From: JAYEHK01 sp034659475
GTDB taxonomy: Bacteria > Bacillota > Syntrophomonadia > Syntrophomonadales > Syntrophomonadaceae
Direction: 5' to 3'
Length of the DNA stretch: 7,650 nucleotides
NCBI GenBank assembly: GCA_034659475.1
Contig: JAYEHK010000182.1
Coordinates: 1 to 7,650 of the forward strand
The notes beneath the pieces are model-generated. The model was not told the origin of the DNA. It was given only the letters and a program-made list of their open reading frames with translations, and did not search any database. A program made the translations under genes and the position numbers. Shown piece after piece: positions 1-4,410 of this stretch (the stretch's first letter is position 1; the number at the start of each line of letters is the position of its first letter).

Positions 1-832
1 GCCAGCGTTCTTTTAGGGTCCTGAAATTTCTTTCTACCTTACCTTTACTAGCTCCGTCCCTGACAGGTGTGTGGAGTTCCACTGTACCAATAGAGCCACA
101 GATAAGAGAAAGTTGTTCGTTTTTGTAAGCAGAGCCGTTATCTAGATACAATTTATTCGGAATTCCATAGCGTGCAACGGCCTCCTTAAATATGATTTGG
201 AAGTTGTAGGCACTGTCGTTGTAAAAATATTTGCCCCCCACAATCATTCTGGAATGGTCATCAAGAGCCATAATCAGGTAGGTGCGACGAGTCTGGCTGT
301 CCTGGGTGATGTATGGGCCATAACACGTATCGGCTTGGTACATGGATCCAGAGAACTCCTCTTCGAAAGCCTTGCGATCTTTCATATTAATATTGCGGGC
401 AGATTTCAAGTCATTACGTTTGATAAAACGCTGTACACTGGCCACTGACACTTCTGATGCTTTGATAAAGCCATTTTCTATCAGGCGGTTGTAGATTTGG
501 GTAGCATTAAGCTTGGGATACTTAGCCTTTAACCTAAATATTTCTTCGGTAGCGGCATCCGAAAGCTTTCTGGTCATACCCTTATCAGAGCGGGTCTTAG
601 GCATCAGAGCATCCATGCCGCCCTTTTTGTAATATTCCTCCCACTTTTCAAGGGTCTTGGGATTATACCTGACCTGGGAACCATCCGGAAGTGTAAGCAT
701 GTCAGCTGTTACCCTTCTGTAGTAGGCGGTCTTAGTGGCATCAGGAAATACACCCTGGATGACCGGCGCAATCAGGGCGAATCGAAAATAGGCCATTTCA
801 ATAATAGATTTTTCGTTGTTTCTGTCATTCAT
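1..832 (-). CDS. DDE-type integrase/transposase, partial (C-terminus off window)
   Basis: Encodes 277 visible residues of a transposase that would cut and join DNA ends with an RNase H-fold catalytic core. The N-terminal ~140 residues look like helix-turn-helix DNA-binding modules, including a segment around residues 55-80 (LEKWEEYYKKGGMDALMPKT) typical of integrase-type HTH domains. The catalytic triad is visible: D168 in YQADTCYGPY, D231 in KLYLDNGSAY and E267 in GKVERNFRTLKERW. There are 35 residues between the last two, a textbook DD35E spacing. The ATG at 832 is preceded by a strong AAGGAGGTGA (850-841, minus strand). The gene lies 95 bp downstream of the DUF6431 gene in the same direction and is probably cotranscribed. 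The frame is intact up to the edge of the window. The general class is secure; the exact IS family is not. Confidence 0.9.
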   Translation of the reverse strand, partial: MNDRNNEKSIIEMAYFRFALIAPVIQGVFPDATKTAYYRRVTADMLTLPDGSQVRYNPKTLEKWEEYYKKGGMDALMPKTRSDKGMTRKLSDAATEEIFRLKAKYPKLNATQIYNRLIENGFIKASEVSVASVQRFIKRNDLKSARNINMKDRKAFEEEFSGSMYQADTCYGPYITQDSQTRRTYLIMALDDHSRMIVGGKYFYNDSAYNFQIIFKEAVARYGIPNKLYLDNGSAYKNEQLSLICGSIGTVELHTPVRDGASKGKVERNFRTLKERW

Positions 833-927
833 TATGACGATCACCTCCTTCTGCATAATAGAATGACCACAGCCGGATAGCCATTGCGCAATTATGTGGA
901 AGTGGTAAAACGGAAAGTGCAGGATTC

Positions 928-1443
928 TCAGGGAGAAGCAGAATGTGCAGTTTTTAAGGTTCCTTGAAGAAAAGAGAAGTCATGAGACAGGAAAAACTTT
1001 TTAAGTCCTGAAGATAATTTCCGCATAGAAAAACGCGTTAAGTATCTTATGAAATCCAAGGATGACATAATATGGTCCTGCAACACACCGAGCCAAAGCT
1101 GCTTATGCCTGCGGAACAAATGTATCCACCGGTAAAGGGTAGATATGGAGATCTCATATTTGTCACATATTTCTTGGATGCTGCCGGAGTGGGTGTAATA
1201 ATCCCGCAGAACAGCGAGAATGAAAAGAATACTGTATGAACCATAAGGAATTATGATTTCAGGGATGATAGCATGGGTATGTCCGCACGATGTACATAAC
1301 ACTCGCAATATGCTGACCTGGTAACAAACAGTTTTCCCGGATTCATAGGAAATCAGATAGCGTTTATACGAAGCGTGGGAACGACAGGAGTGCCTTGCTC
1401 CGCAAGTTGGGCATATGAAGTCTTCCATTTTGAAGCAATTCAT
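928..1443 (-). CDS. DUF6431-type transposon accessory protein (zinc finger plus HTH)
   Basis: A small protein typical of DUF6431, found beside DDE transposases in clostridial elements; its role in transposition is not established. Counting from the methionine at 1428, it has two CxxC pairs, C6/C9 in FICPTCGARHSC and C45/C48 in RVLCTSCGHTHA, which probably form a zinc ribbon. A helix-turn-helix segment follows at about residues 78-107 (SIQEICDKYEISISTLYRW). The basic C-terminal part has no recognised motif. The start is uncertain. The frame is open up to a TTG at 1551, and ATGs lie at 1518, 1443 and 1428, none with a convincing ribosome binding site. I chose 1443 because family members usually begin a few residues before the first CxxC. 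It lies upstream of the transposase gene on the same strand. Confidence 0.75.
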   Translation of the reverse strand: MNCFKMEDFICPTCGARHSCRSHASYKRYLISYESGKTVCYQVSILRVLCTSCGHTHAIIPEIIIPYGSYSILFILAVLRDYYTHSGSIQEICDKYEISISTLYRWIHLFRRHKQLWLGVLQDHIMSSLDFIRYLTRFSMRKLSSGLKKFFLSHDFSFLQGTLKTAHSASP

Positions 1444-1551
1444 GAAATGGTCAAAAAGCTGTAGTGCGGAAAGGCCTATTAAATTTAGATTGCAAAATAT
1501 CGTAAATTCTCTTATCATAAACCTGTTGTTGGTGATGGAATGTATATTCAA

Positions 1552-1856
1552 TGCATTTCATCAACTTAATCTTGGCGGACTTGGTCCGGCAGGGTGTGAA
1601 AGAGAAAGAGTGTTTACGGGTGAGGTAAATGGACTCTTTCTCTTTTTATTTTCTGACATTGTTTACTATATGTAATCATAGCCATTATTGCAATACACTT
1701 ACGGAAAAATAAAGTGCCGTATTCAACGACACATTCTTTTAGGTGCAAGCCTGGGTTATGGAATTTTAATTTGATGTGTTTTTGTTATTACTGGTAATCT
1801 GAAATTGTCGCCTTACACTTGATAGTGCTCAAATATTAAAAACAGCTGATAATCAG
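1552..1856. other. Noncoding junction between transposon and CpaE-like gene
   Basis: This ~305-bp stretch holds no intact gene. It must contain the right end of the transposon, the strong hairpin at 1599-1645, and frame-broken traces of a GGDEF domain from about 1733. A short plus-strand frame beginning at the ATG at 1551 ends at 1628 inside the hairpin, lacks a ribosome binding site and matches nothing I recognise. No promoter for the downstream gene is evident. Confidence 0.5.
1599..1647 (+). terminator. Strong hairpin, probable rho-independent terminator
   Basis: A 13-bp perfect stem pairs 1599-1611 (AAAGAGAAAGAGT) with 1633-1645. After a 2-nt bulge, six more pairs (1612-1617 with 1625-1630, including one G-U) close a 7-nt loop. 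On the plus strand the stem is followed by TTATTTT, as in an intrinsic terminator. The stem is AT-rich rather than GC-rich. It probably ended a plus-strand gene now lost or displaced by the transposon, but it could belong to the transposon end itself. Confidence 0.5.
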
Positions 1857-1901
1857 ATGTATCGTGCTAAACAACAGGGGCGTAATCAGGTTAAAGCAAA
1901 T
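1733..1901 (+). pseudogene. GGDEF domain 3' remnant
   Basis: Frame-broken traces of the last third of a GGDEF (diguanylate cyclase) domain. At 1733-1768 one frame reads ILLGASLGYGIL, like the conserved SIGxA strand of GGDEF domains, then meets TGA at 1772. After another stop, a different frame at 1818-1901 reads LDSAQILKTADNQMYRAKQ followed by QGRNQV, which matches the GGDEF C-terminal signature (ADxALYxAKxxGRNxV). No GGDEF active-site motif is present, so this has no cyclase activity. The remnant runs in frame into the downstream CpaE-like protein. It is either the end of a decayed fusion gene or the truncated tail of a separate gene. The C-terminal signature is secure; the upstream strand match is moderate. 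Confidence 0.6.
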
Positions 1902-2864
1902 CTTGATAAAAAAGTGCTTCTTCTTGGACCGGAACTTAACCGGAATTCTGCCGTAATTCATAAAAAGGGAATAGAGGTTGTAACAGATCCCAATGAAGCA
2001 TCGATTGTTATTGCGGATGTCAATAGCGTGCGATATGCGCCAGATAATGTGCCTTTGTATGTTTTAGGCACGGGCTCTATTGTTGACTGGGGTGTAAAAC
2101 GCATTAGACCAGATGCAATCGTACATAAATCTTTGGAGAGTATATGTGATGTAATTATAGGCGTTAAAGAAAAGGCACAGGAAAAGGATATTATGCCATC
2201 GGTTCAGGACGAATCTGATACGGAAAGCGTTGATGATTCTGTAAAGACAAGTAAACTGTCTGTTCTTCCTGGAGTAAGATCTGGCAACAATGTCAGGGCC
2301 CAGACCATTCCGAAACATGGCGCGATATATGTCACCTGCCTCGCGAAGCCAGCAGAAGCTGCGGAAATGGCCGTTAAATTATGCCAATCAATTGAAAAAA
2401 CTGCTTTGATCTGTGCTGCTCCTGATAGCAGGGCGGGCTTGGTTCTTAAGATACCAACGGAAAAGCTGATTGTTTCAGATTGGCGTATGCCCGGAGCTGA
2501 AGCACCGGTTCAGTGGATGGATATAACAGTATGGCCTGTTGATCCGTTTAAACATCTTAATATAGCTAAAAAAGATGAAATTGAGACTTTGATTGATGCA
2601 ATTAAGTCTCGTTTCGCTTTGACGGTTATTGATTGTGGGTCAAGGCTTGATTTATGTTCTCGAATTGCTGGAGACGAAGGGGTATTATTAGTTCATACTG
2701 ATGGGGATTCATCCGACATAGTGGCAGATCAGTGGAGCAAAACATTTTCAACGGGGAAAGTAATTACAATGTCACCGACGGAGGTTCCGGAAGTTATTAT
2801 TGGAGACAATGGGTTTGTAATCAGCCCCGGCCAGATTTCGGCTCAAAACAAGCAGTTTAATTAA
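1857..2864 (+). CDS. CpaE-like protein without Walker A, N-terminally fused to a GGDEF tail
   Basis: A 335-residue open frame. The first ~14 residues (MYRAKQQGRNQVKA) are the last helix of a GGDEF domain, not a natural N-terminus. The ATG has no ribosome binding site and the frame is open back to a stop at 1800. Residues 18-105 alternate strands and helices like a degenerate receiver domain (KVLLLGPELN, ASIVIADVN, PLYVLGTGS, DAIVHKSLES). An acidic low-complexity linker spans about 106-150. Residues 154-300 resemble a MinD/CpaE fold: a first strand GAIYVTC, the strand FALTVIDCGSRLD and the strand EGVLLVHTDGDSSD. The P-loop is missing; CLAKPAEAAEMA sits where GGxGKTT would be. CpaE proteins localise Tad pilus machinery, which fits the TadE-like genes downstream, but this copy probably does not hydrolyse ATP. 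The family assignment is inference. The gene may be a truncated relic. Confidence 0.6.
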   Translation: MYRAKQQGRNQVKANLDKKVLLLGPELNRNSAVIHKKGIEVVTDPNEASIVIADVNSVRYAPDNVPLYVLGTGSIVDWGVKRIRPDAIVHKSLESICDVIIGVKEKAQEKDIMPSVQDESDTESVDDSVKTSKLSVLPGVRSGNNVRAQTIPKHGAIYVTCLAKPAEAAEMAVKLCQSIEKTALICAAPDSRAGLVLKIPTEKLIVSDWRMPGAEAPVQWMDITVWPVDPFKHLNIAKKDEIETLIDAIKSRFALTVIDCGSRLDLCSRIAGDEGVLLVHTDGDSSDIVADQWSKTFSTGKVITMSPTEVPEVIIGDNGFVISPGQISAQNKQFN

Positions 2865-2914
2865 TTGCCAATCTAACAGTCTTTAATGCTCAAATAAAAA
2901 TTTGTCATATATTA

Positions 2915-2923
2915 TGTTAAAAT
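2915..2923 (+). promoter_or_regulatory. Extended -10 promoter of toxin mRNA
   Basis: TGTTAAAAT matches an extended -10 (TGn then TAAAAT at 2918-2923). The -35 region 17 bp upstream is poor, as is common for extended -10 promoters. Transcription would begin near 2930, at the GGAGTTGCCG arm that pairs with the 3' UTR. Confidence 0.5.
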
Positions 2924-2954
2924 AAACATTGGAGTTGCCGTTTGGCGGTTTGGT

Positions 2955-2977
2955 CACTTTCCCACTGAAGGGAGGTG
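2955..2977 (+). promoter_or_regulatory. SD-sequestering hairpin of toxin mRNA
   Basis: CCC at 2961-2963 pairs with GGG at 2970-2972 across the loop ACTGAA. The U2958-U2960 run continues the stem against A2973-G2975, and C2955/A2956 pair with U2976/G2977 around one bulged base. The stem buries the Shine-Dalgarno GGGAGGTG (2970-2977) located 6 nt before the toxin ATG. Hidden SD sequences are a known hallmark of type I toxin mRNAs. Confidence 0.45.
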
Positions 2978-2983
2978 ATGCTT

Positions 2984-3064
2984 ATGGTTACATATAGCGA
3001 ATTGTTTCAGTTCTGCTTGGTAATCGTAGGAGTTATTTCCCTGTGTATAATGCGCAGAAAATAA
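2984..3064 (+). CDS. Small hydrophobic peptide, putative holin-like (Hol_Tox-type) type I toxin
   Basis: A 26-residue peptide, too short for ordinary gene calling. It begins MVTYSELF, continues with a single membrane-spanning stretch (about residues 8-23, QFCLVIVGVISLCIM) and ends in the basic tail RRK. This architecture and the MVTYSxLF opening match the putative holin-like toxin family of Firmicutes. A strong GGGAGGTG lies 6 nt before the ATG. Such peptides insert into the cytoplasmic membrane and are normally silenced by an antisense RNA. Here the gene is framed by its own promoter and terminator, an SD hairpin, complementary UTR arms and a convergent minus-strand promoter, all consistent with a type I toxin-antitoxin cassette. 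It is unrelated in function to the surface-protein genes around it. The family call rests on motif recognition, and toxicity is inferred. Confidence 0.75.
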   Translation: MVTYSELFQFCLVIVGVISLCIMRRK

Positions 3065-3142
3065 CAAGACCGCCTTTAAGTAAGGCGGTCTAAACACGTT
3101 TTAGGACCTACCGCCGTACCAAAAGCGGCAATTCCTTTTATT
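3060..3142 (-). ncRNA. Predicted antisense antitoxin RNA
   Basis: Predicted ~80-nt RNA read right to left, starting about 7 nt after the -10 element at 3154-3149 and ending after the hairpin at 3091-3067 in a U-rich tail (TGTTATTTTC on the minus strand). It would be fully complementary to the 3' UTR and the last few bases of the toxin coding sequence. This is the convergent overlap seen in TxpA/RatA- and BsrG/SR4-type systems. No open reading frame is present. The ends are estimated from promoter and terminator positions only. Confidence 0.5.
3067..3091 (-). terminator. Hairpin, likely terminator of the antisense RNA
   Basis: A perfect 10-bp stem pairs AGACCGCCTT (3067-3076) with AAGGCGGTCT (3082-3091) across a 5-nt loop. 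On the minus strand it is followed by TGTTATTTTC, moderately U-rich. On the plus strand the following bases (AAACACG) are not, so it suits the antisense transcript better than the toxin mRNA. Confidence 0.5.
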
Positions 3143-3148
3143 AAGTAT

Positions 3149-3177
3149 ATGCTAGCATGTTACGAATTATACGTCAA
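3149..3177 (-). promoter_or_regulatory. Antisense RNA promoter
   Basis: Reading the minus strand, TTGACG (3177-3172) is followed after exactly 17 bp by TAGCAT (3154-3149), preceded by an extended TGC. A near-consensus -35, ideal spacing and an extended -10 make this the best sigma-70-type promoter in the window. It points toward the toxin gene and explains the antisense RNA. Confidence 0.6.
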
Positions 3178-3178
3178 T

Positions 3179-3208
3179 AAGCCCTCTGTTTATGTTATAG
3201 AGGGTTTT
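3179..3208 (+). terminator. Terminator of toxin mRNA
   Basis: CCCTCT (3182-3187) pairs with AGAGGG (3199-3204); the stem extends by A-U and G-U pairs at its base and is followed by TTTTC. It lies downstream of the antisense promoter, so a toxin mRNA of about 280 nt (roughly 2930-3208) would contain the whole region complementary to the antisense RNA. Confidence 0.6.
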
Positions 3209-3269
3209 CATACTTTCCGATGAATTAAAAATTATTTTGTAATAGCCCCCAGGAATTTTGAAAACTCTT

Positions 3270-3278
3270 TGATACTAT
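3270..3278 (+). promoter_or_regulatory. Possible extended -10 promoter for the stalk-domain protein gene
   Basis: TGATACTAT fits an extended -10 (TGn plus TACTAT), about 100 bp before the coding sequence. No good -35 is seen at 17 bp. It lies after the toxin terminator, so the downstream gene needs a promoter about here. The ~95-bp leader contains GAGGAGG at 3283-3289 and a short GCGAAAGC hairpin, but no riboswitch consensus I recognise. Confidence 0.3.
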
Positions 3279-3375
3279 AAAAGAGGAGGCGAAAGCTTTT
3301 TGAAACACAAGAAGTACAGTACGATAAAATAAGTAAAGAGGGGTGAATACATAAAATTTAAAGGAGGAATTTCTT

Positions 3376-4263
3376 ATGAAAAAGAACATATTGATTTTAG
3401 CACTGGCATTAACTTTCGCCATGGTGCTCGCAATTCCGTCTTTTGCAAACGGAAGTGACATCTACATTGCTGTTGATGGGGATCTTGTTGAATTTACAGA
3501 TCAGGCACCTTATATTGACAGTAATAACCGTACCCTGGTACCCATTCGTTTTGTAGCTGAAGCATTAGGCGCAAAAGTTGGGTGGGACGGAGATACTCGT
3601 ACAGTAACAATTGATCAGGAAGCCCATAAAGAGTTGCCTACAGCGCACATTATTGTAATGATTGATCAAAAAGACGTAAAAGTAAACGGTAAGACTTGCA
3701 CGATGGATACCACAGCGATTATTGTTCCAGCCACAGCCAGAACCATGGTTCCGGTAAGATTTATCAGTGAGTATTTGGGAGCCTATGTTGATTGGGATGG
3801 CGATAACCGGGTAGTGCATGTGTTTACCAACGGACAGAATGATAATGAAAAGGCATCTGTTAAAAAGGACATTGCTTCACATGTCTCCGATGGTACTCCT
3901 GCTGCCGGTAAGCAGTGGGCATATATTTCAGCGGAGAAAGAAGCTAAGGTGATGGCACTGCCGGTAGATATTGCTGGAATACCACCACTTACGACATATG
4001 ATGAGTTGAATGAGGCGTATGCAGAGTATGAATTTAACTATTTAGTAGACAATATGCCAAAACTTGAGTCCAACCAAATTTTTTATACTAGTGAAAAATT
4101 GCTGTATCAAGATTGCGTGGGAGATTACACCGCACAAGGATTACTAGTAACAACGAATGCAGATGGTACAGTAACCGAGCAGGTAGCAGATATAAGTGCC
4201 AGCTTTGTCGGAAGTAAAACACCGTATGTGTATATGTTTATAGATGCGAAACTGCATATTTAA
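3376..4263 (+). CDS. Secreted protein with two copper amine oxidase N-terminal-type stalk domains
   Basis: A 295-residue exported protein. Residues 1-24 are a classical signal peptide (MKKN, a hydrophobic core, then SFA before the likely cleavage at N25). Two stalk-type repeats follow, at about 29-82 and 91-152. Each carries the hallmark pattern of strand, (T)LVPIRFVAEALGAKVGWDGDTR and TVTI; the second reads MVPVRFISEYLGAYVDWDGDNR. This domain (PF07833 type) is common in clostridial cell-surface proteins and does not itself imply oxidase activity. Residues 153-295 form a C-terminal region I do not recognise, with no copper-oxidase catalytic motif. A strong AAAGGAGG ends 8 nt before the ATG, which fixes the start. 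The protein is probably a surface or periplasm-facing structural factor. It has its own terminator-like hairpin downstream and precedes another secreted protein. Confidence 0.85.
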   Translation: MKKNILILALALTFAMVLAIPSFANGSDIYIAVDGDLVEFTDQAPYIDSNNRTLVPIRFVAEALGAKVGWDGDTRTVTIDQEAHKELPTAHIIVMIDQKDVKVNGKTCTMDTTAIIVPATARTMVPVRFISEYLGAYVDWDGDNRVVHVFTNGQNDNEKASVKKDIASHVSDGTPAAGKQWAYISAEKEAKVMALPVDIAGIPPLTTYDELNEAYAEYEFNYLVDNMPKLESNQIFYTSEKLLYQDCVGDYTAQGLLVTTNADGTVTEQVADISASFVGSKTPYVYMFIDAKLHI

Positions 4264-4290
4264 TTATATCGGACGGAGATTATAAGCTGA

Positions 4291-4382
4291 TTAAAAATAA
4301 ACCTTAATGGAGTTGCTGTTTAAAGGAAGTCTTTATAAGATGATCCTTAGTAAAACAGCAACTTCTTTATTTTATAGTCAAT
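4291..4382. repeat. Possible internally deleted relic of the type I toxin cassette
   Basis: Left side: TTAAAAATAAACCTTAAT then GGAGTTGCTGTTT parallels TTAAAATAAACATT then GGAGTTGCCGTTT at 2917-2943. Right side: AAAACAGCAACTTCTTTATT then TTATAGTCAA parallels AAAAGCGGCAATTCCTTTTA at 3121-3140 and TTATACGTCAA at 3167-3177, which includes the antisense -35. The toxin ORF and central hairpin are missing. The similarity is imperfect and partly AT-rich, so common descent is inferred rather than proven. Confidence 0.35.
4309..4374 (+). terminator. Terminator after the stalk-domain gene, sharing sequence with the toxin cassette arms
   Basis: An 11-bp perfect stem pairs AGTTGCTGTTT (4311-4321) with AAACAGCAACT (4353-4363) and extends by GG/UC at the base. 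Inside the 31-nt loop, AAGGA and TCCTT can pair further. The U-rich tail TCTTTATTTTAT follows. It can end transcription of the upstream gene. If transcription of the downstream gene starts before it, it could act as an attenuator in that leader. The stem arms and flanks resemble the outer arms of the toxin cassette. Confidence 0.7.
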
Positions 4383-4410
4383 TATATAAATATCACGAGG
4401 GAGGTTAAGT

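Larger units (their letters stand above)
1..1551 (-). mobile_element. DDE transposon, one end, with DUF6431 and transposase genes (left part off window)
   Basis: Two co-oriented genes on the minus strand form a transposon module: a zinc-finger/HTH protein of the DUF6431 type, then a DD35E transposase. In other Firmicutes this pair is often followed by an AAA ATPase, from general knowledge of such elements; that part would lie beyond base 1. The end of the element lies somewhere between about 1430 and 1700, upstream of the DUF6431 gene. I could not identify terminal inverted repeats or a target duplication because the other end is not in view, so the right boundary given here is a placeholder. 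The next recognisable chromosomal sequence to the right is a broken GGDEF domain. Confidence 0.6.

Noticed and set aside
197..448. Plus-strand 83-codon frame at the left end
   Set aside because: It is antisense to the DDE transposase core, which has clear catalytic motifs on the minus strand; no ribosome binding site or recognisable protein features.
1551..1628. Plus-strand 25-codon frame starting at the ATG at 1551
   Set aside because: It has no ribosome binding site, ends inside the hairpin and resembles nothing I know; probably chance, or the 3' end of a lost gene.
1415..1675. Plus-strand 86-codon frame
   Set aside because: It overlaps the DUF6431 gene in antisense and runs through the hairpin at 1599-1645; no ribosome binding site and no recognisable motif.
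3283..3333. GAGGAGG followed by a TTG-started 10-codon peptide in the leader of the stalk-domain gene
   Set aside because: Too short and featureless to support as a gene; the leader was also checked by eye for c-di-GMP and other riboswitch consensus and no match was seen.
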